NCBI GenBank assembly: GCA_900079695.1
Contig: LT599022.1
Span: forward strand, 166,222 to 230,221
Origin: an uncultured Alphaproteobacteria bacterium
GTDB taxonomy: Bacteria; Pseudomonadota; Alphaproteobacteria; Rhodospirillales; Rhodospirillaceae
Direction of reading: 5' to 3'
Length of the DNA stretch: 64,000 nt
Under the pieces are notes generated by a model that saw only the letters and a list, made by a program, of their open reading frames with translations, made no database searches and was not told where the DNA came from. The stretch's first letter is position 1. Every line of letters begins with the position of its first letter. Shown piece by piece: positions 25,577 through 34,975 of this stretch. The position numbers and the translations under genes are program-made.

Positions 25577-26350
25577 TCAGCCGCTCCGGCGTTCGGCCTT
25601 GAGGCGTTCGACGTAGGCGAGACGCTCCTCGCACAGCGCGACGATCGTCGGCGGCGCGCTTTCGTCGCCGGGCCATTCCGAGATCGGCCGGGAGAGCTTG
25701 GCGCGCTGGCGGTCGAGCGAGTTGCCGGGCTGGAAATGGATCAGCAGGGTTTCCGCGTCGAGGCCGCGGCCGTTCACCAAAGCTTCGAGAACGGTGCGGT
25801 AGAAGCTGTCCTCGGCGCCGTAGCGGGCGAAATCCGGGTGCTCGGGAAAACCCTTGACGATTTCGTGCCAGATCCGCCGCACGCACAGATTCATCACCGT
25901 GCTGCGGTCGAGGGAGGGGCCCCAGCTCGGGTGGATGTCGATGTCGAGCCGCCGTCGCGTCCAGACGTAGCCGACCGAGCGGTCGGCTTCCAACGCGCCG
26001 ACGCAGACGGCGAGGTGCGCGGGCAGATATTCATCGTCGGCGTCGAGAAAGCAGATCAGCGGCGCGGACGACTGCCGGACGCCTTCGTTGCGCGCCGGTC
26101 CCGCGCCGCGGTTGATCTGGTGGATCGCCTTGAAGTGGATCGGCCCGGGCACGGAGAAGCGCGCCGCGCAGGCCGCCAGTTTCTCCGCGGTGGCATCGGT
26201 CGAGCCGTCGTCGACGACGACGATCTCGGTCCGCAGGTCGAGTCCCGTCCGTGCCGCGTGTTCGGCCGAGGCGGCGACGCTGTCCACCGCTCGCAGCAGC
26301 GTGGCGGCGGCGTTGTGGGCGGGGATGACGACGGCGACGCGGGACGGCAT
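25577..26350 (-). CDS. Family 2 glycosyltransferase
   Basis: This is a 257-residue GT-A fold enzyme. The N-terminal nucleotide-sugar site includes VAVVIPAHNAA, VVDDGSTDATAEKL, and the metal-binding DXD region FLDADDEYLP. The C-terminal half (ARYGAEDSFYRTVLEAL) holds the general-base region. No membrane helix is seen. The ATG at 26350 is preferred over 26368 because GAGGAG lies just before it. Donor and acceptor sugars are unknown and no polysaccharide cluster surrounds it. It converges with the thioredoxin gene. Confidence 0.85.
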   Translation of the reverse strand: MPSRVAVVIPAHNAAATLLRAVDSVAASAEHAARTGLDLRTEIVVVDDGSTDATAEKLAACAARFSVPGPIHFKAIHQINRGAGPARNEGVRQSSAPLICFLDADDEYLPAHLAVCVGALEADRSVGYVWTRRRLDIDIHPSWGPSLDRSTVMNLCVRRIWHEIVKGFPEHPDFARYGAEDSFYRTVLEALVNGRGLDAETLLIHFQPGNSLDRQRAKLSRPISEWPGDESAPPTIVALCEERLAYVERLKAERRSG

Positions 26351-26459
26351 GGAGCGCTCCTCGGGCATGAAGGCGGAACGATCATGATGCCGCGCGAATA
26401 GTTAAGGCGAGGTGTGCGCGCGTATGGCAAAATCGTGGCGACATCAACAAGGATCGCCG

Positions 26460-27278
26460 ATGGTTCGCCCTTCCGAGTGTCCGGTGACCGGACGCGACGC
26501 CTTCGATCTTACCCTCGACGCCCTCGGCGAAATCGTCCAGCGGCCGCACTGGCTGCTGCGCACGATTCTGTTTCCGTTCGTCGCGGTGTGGCTGATCCAG
26601 ACGCTGTTCTACGCACTCGATCAAAGCGGCGGTCTCGCCGACGGCGTCTGGATCGTCCTGGCGCGTTGGACCGTCGAGATCGGCATGTTTCTGCCGTGCC
26701 TGCTGGCGTGGTGCCGTATCGGCTTTCTCGGCGTGGCGCGGGCCGAGCCGCCGCGCGCGTTCGAGCGCACCGGCCTGCGCGAGGCGTGCGATCTGCTGTT
26801 CCTGACGATGGGGACGGTGACGCTGCTGGCGGTCGGGCTCGATTTCGTCTTCACCGCACTGACCGGGGCGCGCACCGCCGGATTTCCGGCGCAGGGGCTG
26901 GTGCTGTTTGCCGCCGGGCTGGTGGTGGTGCCGGGGATCATGTTCGGCGGCGTGCGTTTGTTGGTGGGAGTCGCCGCGGCGGCGATCGGCTGGCGCATCG
27001 GCTATACCGGGGCGCTGGTGCTCACCGCCAACCATGCGGGGTGGCTCGCCGGGCTCGGGCTCACCTTTCTCTGCCTGTTCCCGCTCGCCACCCAGAGCGT
27101 CGCCGGGATGCGCGAACTGATGGGCGGACCGTTCGCCGATCTGCCCGGGGTATGGCGCGGCGTCGCCTTCGCGCTGGTGGCGCTGGTGGCGGCGGCGTCC
27201 GCGCATGCGGTCGGCCACGCGCTGCGGCGCCTGCACGACGGCATGCCGAAGGCCGACGGCGATCAGGAGATCGGCTGA
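26460..27278 (+). CDS. Integral membrane protein of unknown function
   Basis: This 272-residue protein has about six hydrophobic segments (near 32-54, 62-90, 112-134, 148-174, 182-206 and 236-258 by eye). I recognise no domain. The ATG at 26460 has AAGGATCG upstream; earlier starts at 26424 (ATG) or 26412 are possible but less well supported. The last 16 bases overlap the tail of the convergent Grx4-like gene. It is divergent from the glycosyltransferase. Confidence 0.65.
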   Translation: MVRPSECPVTGRDAFDLTLDALGEIVQRPHWLLRTILFPFVAVWLIQTLFYALDQSGGLADGVWIVLARWTVEIGMFLPCLLAWCRIGFLGVARAEPPRAFERTGLREACDLLFLTMGTVTLLAVGLDFVFTALTGARTAGFPAQGLVLFAAGLVVVPGIMFGGVRLLVGVAAAAIGWRIGYTGALVLTANHAGWLAGLGLTFLCLFPLATQSVAGMRELMGGPFADLPGVWRGVAFALVALVAAASAHAVGHALRRLHDGMPKADGDQEIG

Positions 27279-27604
27279 GCGGCGATGCCGGCGGCGTCGA
27301 GCAGCGCCTTGAGCGCACCGGAGCGGGCGAGGTCGCGCACCTCGGCGCCGCCGCCCGCGAAACGGCCGTGGATGTAGAGGTGCGGGGTTTCGGGGGCATC
27401 CGGCGCGGCCTTGATCGCCTCGCGGATTTCCGGGTCGTCGTTGAGGTTGACCGCCTTGTAGGCGACGCCCATGAGGTCGAGCGCCTGGGTTACCGCCGCG
27501 CCGCGGTTGGTGAGCGGGAACATCGGCGTGCCTTCCATGTAGAGCACCACCGCGTGGGTCTCGATGTCCTTGCGGATGCGGGTGAACGCGGGATTCTCTT
27601 CCAA
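27263..27604 (-). CDS. Grx4-like monothiol glutaredoxin lacking all cysteines
   Basis: This 113-residue protein has the thioredoxin-fold layout of GrxD: FTRIRKDIE, then VVLYMEGTPMFP. Where the Fe-S-ligating CGFS should follow it has LTNR (31-34). The usual WPTxP and GGCD motifs are APETPHLY and GGGAEV, so the second conserved Cys is also lost. No cysteine remains. In many alphaproteobacteria grxD lies after purL (with bolA); here it lies after purL and rarD, and bolA is absent. It cannot act as a classical monothiol glutaredoxin. The TTG at 27604 has GAGGAG 7 bases before it. Confidence 0.8.
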   Translation of the reverse strand: MEENPAFTRIRKDIETHAVVLYMEGTPMFPLTNRGAAVTQALDLMGVAYKAVNLNDDPEIREAIKAAPDAPETPHLYIHGRFAGGGAEVRDLARSGALKALLDAAGIAAQPIS

Positions 27605-27615
27605 CCGGCATCTCC

Positions 27616-28533
27616 TCAGTGCGCGAGCCCGGCCCTCAGCAACCAGCCGCGCGGCGCGGAATACACCGCCAATCCCAACCAGATGAAGGCGAACGCTCCG
27701 GCATGGGTGGCGGTGAAGGGTTCGTCGTAAACCAGGGTGGCGAGCAGGAACTGCCCGCTCGGAGCAATATACTGCATCAGGCCGATGGTGGATAGGCGCA
27801 CGCGCCGCACCGCGATGCCGAACAGCACCAACGGAATCGCGGTGAGCGGCCCGCCGAGGAGCAGCAGGGCGTCCTGCCAGGCGCCGCCATGGCCGAACGC
27901 GCCGACCCCTTCGGCGTTCAGCCACAGCAGATAGCCAAGGGCGAACGGGCCGATCAGCAGGCTTTCGATGGTCATTCCGGTGATGCCGGTGACCGGGATG
28001 GTTTTGCGCAGCAGACCGTAGAACGCGAAGGTGAGGGCGAGGCTCAGCGATACCAACGGGATTTCGCCCAGCCGCACCACCATGAAGCCGACGCCGATGG
28101 TGGCGAGGCCGAGCGCTACCCAGTGTCGGCGCTGCATCGTCTCGCGCAGGAAGACGAAGCCGAACAGCACCGAGATCAGCGGATTGATGAAATAGCCGAG
28201 ACTGGCGTGAAGGATGTGCCCGCTCGACACCGCGAAGATGTAGATCAGCCAGTTCACCGAAATCAGCGACGCGGTGCCGAGCAGCGTCAACATCACGCGG
28301 CGGTTGCGGATCGCCACCCAAATCGGTTTCCAGTCGCGCAGCACGATGACGAAGAGCGCCATCATCACCACGCTCCACACCACGCGGTTCGCCAGGACTT
28401 CGGGAGGCGGCAGGTGCTTGAGCTGCTTGAGGTAGAGCGGCAGCAACCCCCAGGTGCCGAAGGTGAGGATGCCCGCGATCACGCCGATGCGGGCGGACGC
28501 GGGGTCGGACGGAGCGGGCGTGGGCGCGGACAC
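27616..28533 (-). CDS. rarD: RarD/EamA-family transporter
   Basis: This 305-residue drug/metabolite-superfamily permease has ten predicted helices in two EamA repeats. The first repeat shows GILTFGTWGLLPLYLK and NRVVWS, the RarD hallmark; the middle has LGYFINPLISVLFGF. The substrate of RarD is unknown. I chose the GTG at 28533 because the upstream in-frame ATG at 28617 would include the purL terminator hairpin. The start has GGAAAG upstream. It ends 11 bases before the Grx4-like start and probably forms an operon with it. Confidence 0.85.
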   Translation of the reverse strand: MSAPTPAPSDPASARIGVIAGILTFGTWGLLPLYLKQLKHLPPPEVLANRVVWSVVMMALFVIVLRDWKPIWVAIRNRRVMLTLLGTASLISVNWLIYIFAVSSGHILHASLGYFINPLISVLFGFVFLRETMQRRHWVALGLATIGVGFMVVRLGEIPLVSLSLALTFAFYGLLRKTIPVTGITGMTIESLLIGPFALGYLLWLNAEGVGAFGHGGAWQDALLLLGGPLTAIPLVLFGIAVRRVRLSTIGLMQYIAPSGQFLLATLVYDEPFTATHAGAFAFIWLGLAVYSAPRGWLLRAGLAH

Positions 28534-28545
28534 GGGAGCGGAGCT

Positions 28546-28584
28546 TTCCGAAAACGAAAACGACCCGGCGAAGCGCCGGGTCGT
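28546..28584 (-). terminator. Rho-independent terminator after purL
   Basis: An 11-base-pair perfect stem (28574-28584 with 28560-28570, loop of 3) is followed on the minus strand by TTTTCGTTTTC. It closes the purC-S-Q-L operon and separates it from rarD. Confidence 0.85.
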
Positions 28585-28636
28585 TCGAATATGGGCGGCA
28601 ACCGCAGGGTCCGCCACCGGAATTTGCGCGGGGCCG

Positions 28637-30817
28637 TCATGCCATGTAGGCGGGGAACCAGCTTTCGTGCGCGGCGACGAGGGTGGCGAGCGGGACCGCC
28701 TCGCCGTTCACCGAAACCGCGTCGCCGCCGGTTTCGCCGATCCGAGCCGCCGGAACGCCGGCCGCCTGCGCGGCCGCCAGAACCGCCGCGGCATCCGCGA
28801 CCGCGATCAGGTAGCGGCCCTGGTCCTCGCCGAACAGTCTGGCGTGCAGGTCCGGACCCGCGACCGAGAACGCCGCGCCGATCCCCGAGGCCATCGCCAT
28901 TTCCGCCGCCGCCACCAGCAGGCCGCCGTCGGAAATGTCGTGGCAGGCGGAGACCTTGCCGTCGCGGATCAGGCCGCGCACGAAGTCGCCGTTGCGGCGC
29001 TCGGCGGCGAGGTCGACCGGCGGCGGCGCGCCTTCCGAGCGGCCGTGGAGCACGTAGAGATAGAGCGACTGGCCGAGGTGGGTGCCCTCGCCGCCGATCA
29101 GCACCAGCGCCTCGCCCGCGGCGGCGAAGCCGATGCCGACGCTCTTGTCGACCTCCGGCAGCAGACCGACGCCGCCGATCGTCGGGGTCGGCAGGATGCC
29201 CTGGCCGTTGGTCTCGTTGTAGAGGGAGACGTTGCCCGAGACGACCGGGAAGTCGAGCGCGATGCAGGCCTCGCTCATGCCCTGGCAGGACTCGACGAAC
29301 TGGCCCATGATCTCGGGACGCTCGGGATTGCCGAAGTTCATGTTGTCGGTGATCGCGAGCGGCGTCGCGCCGACCGCGGTGAGGTTGCGCCAGGCTTCCG
29401 CCACCGCCTGCTTGCCGCCCTCGCGGGCGTCGGCGAAGGTGTAGCGCGGGTTGACGTCGGAGGTGGCGGCGAGGCCCTTTCCGGTGCCGTGGATGCGGAT
29501 CACCGCTGCGTCGCCGCCGGGGCGCTGCACCGTGTCGCCCATCACCATATGGTCGTACTGCTCCCACACCCAGCGGCGCGAGGCACCGTCCGGCCCGCCG
29601 ACCAGCGCCGTCAGCGCCTCCGGCCACGGCGTGACCGGCACGTCCTTCGCCGCCAGCAGCGGCGGCTTCGCCCCCGGCACCCAGGGGCGGTCGTATTCCG
29701 GCGCGGCCTGGGCGAGCGGGTCGATCGGCAGGTCGGCGACCACGCGGCCGTCCTTCTTCAGCACCATCCGGCCGGTGTCGGTGAGCACGCCGATCACCGC
29801 GAAGTCGAGCTCCCACTTGTCGAACACCGCCTTGGCGACGTCCTCCTTGCCGGGTTCGATGACCATCAGCATGCGTTCCTGGCTTTCGGAGAGCATGATC
29901 TCGTACGCGGTCATCGCGGTTTCGCGCACCGGTACCTTGTCGAGATTCAGCTCCACGCCGAGGCCGCCCTTGGAGGCCATCTCGAACGACGACGAGGTCA
30001 GGCCCGCCGCGCCCATGTCCTGGATCGCGACGATCACGTCGGTGGCCATCAGTTCGAGGCACGCCTCGATCAGGAGCTTTTCGGTGAAGGGGTCGCCGAC
30101 CTGCACTGTCGGGCGCTTCTCCTCGGAATCCTCGGAGAACTCGGCTGAAGCCATGGTCGCGCCGTGGATGCCGTCGCGGCCGGTCTTGGAACCGACGTAG
30201 ACCACCTGATTGCCGACGCCCGACGCCTTCGAATAGAAGATCTTGTCGGTATCGGCGATGCCGATGGTCATCGCGTTGACGAGGTTGTTGCCGTTGTAGG
30301 AGGGGTGGAACTGCACCTCGCCGCCGACCGTGGGCACGCCGACGCAGTTGCCGTAGCCGCCCACGCCCGCCACCACGCCCGCCACCAGATGCCGGGTCTT
30401 GGGGTGGTCGGCCGCGCCGAAGCGCAGGGCGTTGAGGTTGGCCACCGGCCGCGCGCCCATGGTGAAGACGTCGCGCAGAATCCCGCCGACGCCGGTCGCC
30501 GCGCCCTGATAGGGCTCGATGAACGACGGGTGGTTGTGGCTCTCCATCTTGAAGATCGCCGCCTGGCCGTCGCCGAGGTCGACCACGCCCGCGTTCTCGC
30601 CCGGCCCGCAGATCACCCACGGCGCCTTGGTCGGCAGGGTCTTCAGCCACTTCTTCGACGATTTGTAGGAGCAGTGCTCGGACCACATCACCGAGAAGAT
30701 GCCGAGCTCGGTGATGTTGGGCGCGCGGCCCATGATCTCGAGAACGCGGTCGTATTCGGTGGGCGAGAGGCCGTGCTCGGCGACGATTTCGGGAGTGACG
30801 GCGACGGAATTGTTCAT
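28637..30817 (-). CDS. purL: Phosphoribosylformylglycinamidine synthase, large subunit PurL
   Basis: This 726-residue ATP-dependent synthetase domain converts FGAR to FGAM in purine synthesis. The length is that of the small PurL type, which needs PurS and PurQ; both are encoded directly upstream. Visible signatures are [11 protein letters not shown], the ATP/substrate stretch [24 protein letters not shown] and the auxiliary site GISDGG-type CHDISDGGL. The ATG at 30817 begins [10 protein letters not shown], 23 bases after purQ. A strong terminator follows. Confidence 0.97.
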   Translation of the reverse strand: MNNSVAVTPEIVAEHGLSPTEYDRVLEIMGRAPNITELGIFSVMWSEHCSYKSSKKWLKTLPTKAPWVICGPGENAGVVDLGDGQAAIFKMESHNHPSFIEPYQGAATGVGGILRDVFTMGARPVANLNALRFGAADHPKTRHLVAGVVAGVGGYGNCVGVPTVGGEVQFHPSYNGNNLVNAMTIGIADTDKIFYSKASGVGNQVVYVGSKTGRDGIHGATMASAEFSEDSEEKRPTVQVGDPFTEKLLIEACLELMATDVIVAIQDMGAAGLTSSSFEMASKGGLGVELNLDKVPVRETAMTAYEIMLSESQERMLMVIEPGKEDVAKAVFDKWELDFAVIGVLTDTGRMVLKKDGRVVADLPIDPLAQAAPEYDRPWVPGAKPPLLAAKDVPVTPWPEALTALVGGPDGASRRWVWEQYDHMVMGDTVQRPGGDAAVIRIHGTGKGLAATSDVNPRYTFADAREGGKQAVAEAWRNLTAVGATPLAITDNMNFGNPERPEIMGQFVESCQGMSEACIALDFPVVSGNVSLYNETNGQGILPTPTIGGVGLLPEVDKSVGIGFAAAGEALVLIGGEGTHLGQSLYLYVLHGRSEGAPPPVDLAAERRNGDFVRGLIRDGKVSACHDISDGGLLVAAAEMAMASGIGAAFSVAGPDLHARLFGEDQGRYLIAVADAAAVLAAAQAAGVPAARIGETGGDAVSVNGEAVPLATLVAAHESWFPAYMA

Positions 30818-30840
30818 CACGGGAAGTCCTTGGATCGAGA

Positions 30841-31530
30841 TCAGCCGAGGGCCTTGAGCAGGGCCTGGAACATCGGGGCGCCGTCGGTGCCGCCGAGCAG
30901 CGGGTCGGCGAGGCGTTCGGGGTGGGGCATCATCCCCAGCACGGTGCGGCTCTCGCTGAGAATTCCGGCGATGTTGCGCTGCGAGCCGTTGGGGTTGGCC
31001 GCGTCCGTCGCGTTGCCCCCGGCGTCGCAATAGCGGAAGGCGACGCGGTCGTCGTCCTCCAGCCGGTCGAGCACGGCGGGCTCGGCGAAGTAGTTGCCGT
31101 CGTGGTGCGCCACCGGGATGCGGATCACCTGCCCGGCGTCGTATCCGGCGGTGAAGTCGGAGCGCGAGGTTTCGACCTTCAGCAGCACGTCGCGGCAGAT
31201 GAACTTGAGCTTGCGGTTGCGCATCAGCACGCCCGGCAGCATGCCCGCCTCGGTGAGGACCTGAAAGCCGTTGCAGATGCCGAGCACCCGCACGCCCTTG
31301 TCGGCCTTCGCCTTGACCGCCGCCATGATCGGCGAGTGGGCGGCCATCGCGCCGGAGCGCAGATAGTCGCCGTAGGAGAAGCCGCCGGGAACGACGATCA
31401 GGTCGACCTCCGGCAGGTCGGCGTCGCGGTGCCAGACCATCGCCGGCGCCTGCCCGGTCGTCCGGGCGAGGGCGGTCGCGGCGTCGCGGTCGCAGTTGGA
31501 TCCGGGGAAGACGATGACGGCGGCTTTCAC
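30841..31530 (-). CDS. purQ: Phosphoribosylformylglycinamidine synthase, glutaminase subunit PurQ
   Basis: This 229-residue class I glutamine amidotransferase supplies ammonia to PurL. The nucleophile is C86 in GICNGFQVL, and the His-Glu pair is in [11 protein letters not shown]. It starts [16 protein letters not shown] as usual for the family. It sits between purS (35 bases upstream) and purL (23 bases downstream) in one operon. Confidence 0.97.
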   Translation of the reverse strand: MKAAVIVFPGSNCDRDAATALARTTGQAPAMVWHRDADLPEVDLIVVPGGFSYGDYLRSGAMAAHSPIMAAVKAKADKGVRVLGICNGFQVLTEAGMLPGVLMRNRKLKFICRDVLLKVETSRSDFTAGYDAGQVIRIPVAHHDGNYFAEPAVLDRLEDDDRVAFRYCDAGGNATDAANPNGSQRNIAGILSESRTVLGMMPHPERLADPLLGGTDGAPMFQALLKALG

Positions 31531-31565
31531 GGTGTGGCGTCCCTTGGTCGCAATGGCGGCTGAAC

Positions 31566-31808
31566 TCAGCCTTCGAACTCGATCGCGAAGTTCTCGATCA
31601 CGGTGTTGGCGAGGAGCTTGCGGCAGGCCTCCTCGACCATCGGCCGGGCCTTCTCGCGGTCGCTTTCGGCGAGGTCGAGCTCGATGAACTTGCCCTGGCG
31701 GACGCCGTTGATGCCGTCGAAGCCCAGGGCTTCGAGCGCGCGGTGGACGGCCTTGCCCTGCGGGTCGAGAACGCCCGCCTTGAGGGTGACGTGGACTTTG
31801 GCTTTCAT
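31566..31808 (-). CDS. purS: Phosphoribosylformylglycinamidine synthase subunit PurS
   Basis: This 80-residue ferredoxin-like subunit bridges PurQ and PurL in the three-part FGAM synthase of alphaproteobacteria and Gram-positives. It starts [20 protein letters not shown] and contains [16 protein letters not shown]. Its presence confirms that the neighbouring PurL is of the small type. It is 17 bases after purC. Confidence 0.95.
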   Translation of the reverse strand: MKAKVHVTLKAGVLDPQGKAVHRALEALGFDGINGVRQGKFIELDLAESDREKARPMVEEACRKLLANTVIENFAIEFEG

Positions 31809-31825
31809 GGTCTGCGTTGGCTCCC

Positions 31826-32593
31826 TTATTGGACCGTTTCCGGCCCCTGCAGATCGTGCGGCGCGCTCTCGGGAATGATGCCGAGGCGCTTCGCCACCTC
31901 CTGATAGGCGCGCTCGACGTTGCCGAGTTCCAGGCGGAAGCGGTCCTTGTCGAGGCGCTCGCCGGTGGCGATGTCCCACAGGCGGCAGGTGTCGGGCGAG
32001 ATCTCGTCGGCGAGGATGATCTGGATGTCGCCGTTGTCGTGGTAGAGGCGGCCGAACTCCAGCTTGACGTCGACGAGGCGGATGCCGATGCCGAGGAACA
32101 GCCCGGAGAGGAAGTCGTTGATCCGGAGCGCCATCGCCATCATGTCGTCGAGGTCCTGCACCGTCGCCCAGCCGAACGCGGTGATGTGCTCCTCCGAGAC
32201 CACGGGCTTTTCGAGTTCGTCCTTCTTGTAGAAGTATTCGACGATCGACCGCGGCAGCGGCGTGCCGTCGGCCATGCCGAAGCGGCGCGCCAGCGAGCCC
32301 GCGGCGGCGTTGCGGATCGCGAGCTTCAAGGGGATGATCTCGACCTCGCGCACCAGTTGCTCGCGCATGTTGAGGCGGCGGATGAAGTGCGTGGGCACGC
32401 CGATCTCCTCGAGCCTGAGCATCAGGTACTCGGAGATGCGGTTGTTGAGCACGCCCTTGCCGGTGATGGTGCCGCGCTTCTTGTTGTGAAAGGCGGTGGC
32501 GTCGTCCTTGAAATACTGCACCAGGGTGCCGGGCTCGGGGCCCTCGAACAGGATCTTCGCCTTGCCTTCGTAGAGTTTTTTCGGTCGTGCCAT
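31826..32593 (-). CDS. purC: SAICAR synthase
   Basis: This 255-residue ATP-dependent ligase joins aspartate to CAIR in purine synthesis. Family signatures are [10 protein letters not shown] near the N-terminus, [24 protein letters not shown] and [10 protein letters not shown]. The ATG at 32593 has only a weak ribosome site. It is the first gene of purC-S-Q-L and faces a 351-base regulatory gap shared with the DUF1476-like gene. Confidence 0.97.
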   Translation of the reverse strand: MARPKKLYEGKAKILFEGPEPGTLVQYFKDDATAFHNKKRGTITGKGVLNNRISEYLMLRLEEIGVPTHFIRRLNMREQLVREVEIIPLKLAIRNAAAGSLARRFGMADGTPLPRSIVEYFYKKDELEKPVVSEEHITAFGWATVQDLDDMMAMALRINDFLSGLFLGIGIRLVDVKLEFGRLYHDNGDIQIILADEISPDTCRLWDIATGERLDKDRFRLELGNVERAYQEVAKRLGIIPESAPHDLQGPETVQ

Positions 32594-32944
32594 GCTTCGT
32601 CGCGCTTTCGCCCGAGGGACCGCGGCGCAAGGCCGCGCCGTCCGTCGTGGCCACGGAAACGGATAGGGGCGCACACCCGGCTTCGCCCGGGGCGCGCGGT
32701 TCGGTGTTCGTATATCAGCGATGCGGGGCGAGAACAACGATATCTCGCCCCGCCTCGCGCTCCGCCCGCCGCCCGGGGTGGGGCGGCGGAGGGGGTGGTG
32801 TTCGGCGGACCGCAAGGCTTCGCGGAGTCGCGGCAGGCGCGGCTGCGAATGCGGCGCAATCGAAATAATTTTGCAACCCGGGCTTGTCGACGGCATAGGA
32901 GGTCATATATCCGAAGTAATAAACCAGCACCCTGGAGGTCTAAC
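32594..32944. promoter_or_regulatory. Divergent regulatory gap between purC and the DUF1476-like gene
   Basis: This is 351 bases without a convincing gene. It holds a perfect 11-base-pair hairpin (32723-32733 with 32743-32753, loop ACAACGATA) that would lie in the purC leader about 130 bases before its start. A plus-strand promoter candidate is TTGTCG (32884-32889) with TATATC (32906-32911), spacing 16. AGGAGGTC occurs at about 32898 and TGGAGGTC again just before the plus-strand start. No purine riboswitch is recognisable. Confidence 0.5.
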
Positions 32945-33475
32945 ATGCTGCATACCTTCACCCTGCTCGAACGCGGCCGCGAAGCTCGCCATGCGATGCA
33001 GCAGGAACTCGTCTTCAAGGTTTACGGCCGCCGCAATCAGCTTTTCTGCCAGTGGGCCGCGAACGCCATGGGGCTCGCCGGTCGCGCCGCCGCCGCCTAC
33101 GTGCGCGAAGTGCTCGACCACGTGTTCGGCGATACCGACGCGAACCGCCTGCTCGCTCGCGTGGGGCAGGACCTGGAGCGCAACGGCCTGCGCTACAACG
33201 ACGCGCAGCTGCTCGAACGGCTCTATGAGATCGAAGGCGCGGCGTGCGGCGTGGTGATGGCCGAGATCAACGGCAAGGTCGTGGTGCCGTTCCGTCGTCT
33301 GCGGGCGGCGGAGGCGCGCGAGGAGCCCACCGGGGCGTCGGCGGCGTTGCTCAGCATCGACAGCGCCCTGCAACGCGCCAAGACCGAGGTCGACCGGCGC
33401 ATCGAGTTCCGCGACATGTTCATGTCGGTGGTGCACCCGGGCTACGAGATCGACAGCCGCGAGGCCGCCGAATAG
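32945..33475 (+). CDS. DUF1476-like protein with C-terminal extension (relative of ATP-synthase inhibitor zeta)
   Basis: This protein has 176 residues. Residues 9-105 follow the DUF1476 pattern: an ERGREARHAMQQELVFK helix, then RRNQLFCQWAANAMGL and a helical block with AAYVREVLDHVF. DUF1476 includes the zeta inhibitor of alphaproteobacterial F1-ATPase, about 105 residues long. Residues about 106-176 are an extra tail (NGKVVVPFRRL, then DSALQRAKTEVDRRIEFRDMF) that the family lacks. Because of the divergence and extension the function may differ. The ATG at 32945 has a strong GGAGG. DUF1476 genes near purC are familiar in this class. Confidence 0.68.
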   Translation: MLHTFTLLERGREARHAMQQELVFKVYGRRNQLFCQWAANAMGLAGRAAAAYVREVLDHVFGDTDANRLLARVGQDLERNGLRYNDAQLLERLYEIEGAACGVVMAEINGKVVVPFRRLRAAEAREEPTGASAALLSIDSALQRAKTEVDRRIEFRDMFMSVVHPGYEIDSREAAE

Positions 33476-33515
33476 CTTCGGCAGCCGTTCGGCAAGACGG
33501 AAGTTCCGAAACGGA

Positions 33516-33541
33516 AAAGGCGGGGCCGGAGCCCCGCCTTT
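33516..33541. terminator. Bidirectional Rho-independent terminator
   Basis: A perfect 11-base-pair stem (AAAGGCGGGGC, loop of 4, GCCCCGCCTTT) lies between two convergent genes, the DUF1476-like gene and purB. T-runs on both strands allow use in both directions. Confidence 0.85.
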
Positions 33542-33560
33542 CGCATTCCGTGCCGCGATT

Positions 33561-34868
33561 TCAGGCGAACACGCGGGCGAAGATCGTATCGACGTGCTTG
33601 GTGTGATAGGCCATGTCGAAGATGCCCTCGAGCGTCGCGTCGTCGAGGCGGGCGGACACTTCCGGGTCGGCCTTCAGGAAATCGAGGAACGCGCCTTCTC
33701 CCGCCCACACCCGCATCGCGTTGCGCTGGACGAAGCGATAGCTGTCCTCGCGCGAGACCCCGGCCTGGGTCAGCGCCAGCAGCACCCTCTGCGAGAAGAT
33801 CAGGCCGCCCAACTGGTTGAGGTTCTTCGCGACGGCGTCGGGATAGATCACCAGCTTGTCGATCACGCCGGTGAGGCGGGCGAGCGCGAAATCGAGGGTG
33901 ATGGTGGCGTCCGGGCCGATCATCCGCTCCACCGAGGAGTGGGAGATGTCGCGTTCGTGCCACAGGGCGACGTTTTCCATCGCGGGCACGGCGTAGCCGC
34001 GCACCATCCGCGCGAGGCCGCAGAGGTTCTCGGTCAGCACCGGGTTGCGCTTGTGCGGCATCGCCGAGGAGCCCTTCTGCCCGGGCGAGAAGTATTCCTC
34101 GACCTCGCGCACCTCGGTGCGCTGCAGATGGCGGATCTCGGTGGCGGCGCGCTCCACCGAAGAGGCGATCACGCCGAGGGTGGCGAAGAACTGCGCGTGG
34201 CGGTCGCGCGGGATCACCTGGGTCGAGAGCGGTTCGACGGCGAGGCCGAGCTTGGCGGCGACGTGCGCCTCGACCTTGGGGTCGATGTTGGCGAAGGTGC
34301 CGACCGCGCCCGAGATCGCGCAGGTGGCGATATCCGCCCGCGCCGCGAGGAGGCGCGCCTTCGCGCGTTTGAATTCGGCGTAGAAGCCCGCGAACTTCAG
34401 GCCCATCGTCACCGGCTCGGCGTGGATGCCGTGGCTGCGGCCCATGCACACGAGGTCCTTGGTTTCGTAAGCGCGGCGCTTGCACGCGGCAAGCAGCTTG
34501 TCGAGGTCGTCGAGCAGAATGTCGGCGGCCTGCGTCAGTTGCACCGCGAGGCAGGTGTCGAGCACGTCCGACGAGGTCATGCCCTGGTGGACGAAGCGGG
34601 AGTCGTCGCCGATATGTTCGGCGAGTTCGGTGAGGAAGGCGATGACGTCGTGCTTGACCTCGGCCTCGATCGCGTCGATGCGGTCGATGCGCGCCGGGGT
34701 GTAGGGCAGGTCGCCCTTCTCCCACACCGCCTTGGCGGCCGTCTGCGGAATCACTCCGAGCGCGGCCTGGGCGTCGCAGGCGTGCGCCTCGATCAGGTAC
34801 CAGATGTGGAAACGGTTCTCCGGCTGCCAGATGGCGGTCATCGCGGGGCGGGAATAGCGCGGGATCAC
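33561..34868 (-). CDS. purB: Adenylosuccinate lyase
   Basis: This 435-residue enzyme of the fumarase/aspartase superfamily cleaves SAICAR and adenylosuccinate, releasing fumarate. The superfamily signature GSSAMPHKRNP lies at 266-276 and supplies the mobile catalytic loop. Other conserved sites are QGMTSSDVLDT and GRSHGIHAEP. It acts right after PurC, encoded 1 kb further on the same strand but separated by the opposite-strand DUF1476-like gene. It starts with ATG at 34868. Confidence 0.97.
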   Translation of the reverse strand: MIPRYSRPAMTAIWQPENRFHIWYLIEAHACDAQAALGVIPQTAAKAVWEKGDLPYTPARIDRIDAIEAEVKHDVIAFLTELAEHIGDDSRFVHQGMTSSDVLDTCLAVQLTQAADILLDDLDKLLAACKRRAYETKDLVCMGRSHGIHAEPVTMGLKFAGFYAEFKRAKARLLAARADIATCAISGAVGTFANIDPKVEAHVAAKLGLAVEPLSTQVIPRDRHAQFFATLGVIASSVERAATEIRHLQRTEVREVEEYFSPGQKGSSAMPHKRNPVLTENLCGLARMVRGYAVPAMENVALWHERDISHSSVERMIGPDATITLDFALARLTGVIDKLVIYPDAVAKNLNQLGGLIFSQRVLLALTQAGVSREDSYRFVQRNAMRVWAGEGAFLDFLKADPEVSARLDDATLEGIFDMAYHTKHVDTIFARVFA

Positions 34869-34900
34869 GGGCGGCTCCTCGGGGTTCGGGTTCGGAGCGA

Positions 34901-34929
34901 AAAATCCGGCGATCCGCCCGGCGTGTCAA
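34901..34929 (-). promoter_or_regulatory. Candidate promoter for purB
   Basis: On the minus strand TTGACA (34929-34924) is followed after 17 bases by GATTTT (34906-34901). The -35 is perfect and the -10 is weak. It lies about 33 bases before the purB start. Confidence 0.5.
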
Positions 34930-34975
34930 GCGCGCTCTCTGGCGCCCGGTCCGGGCGGAGAGTATCATCCGCGCC

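Noticed and set aside
27616-28617. Longer RarD start at 28617
   Set aside because: It would include the purL terminator hairpin in the coding region and encode an atypical N-terminus.
32715-32930. 71-codon minus-strand frame in the purC gap
   Set aside because: No convincing ribosome site and low-complexity Pro run; it overlaps a hairpin and the likely promoters.
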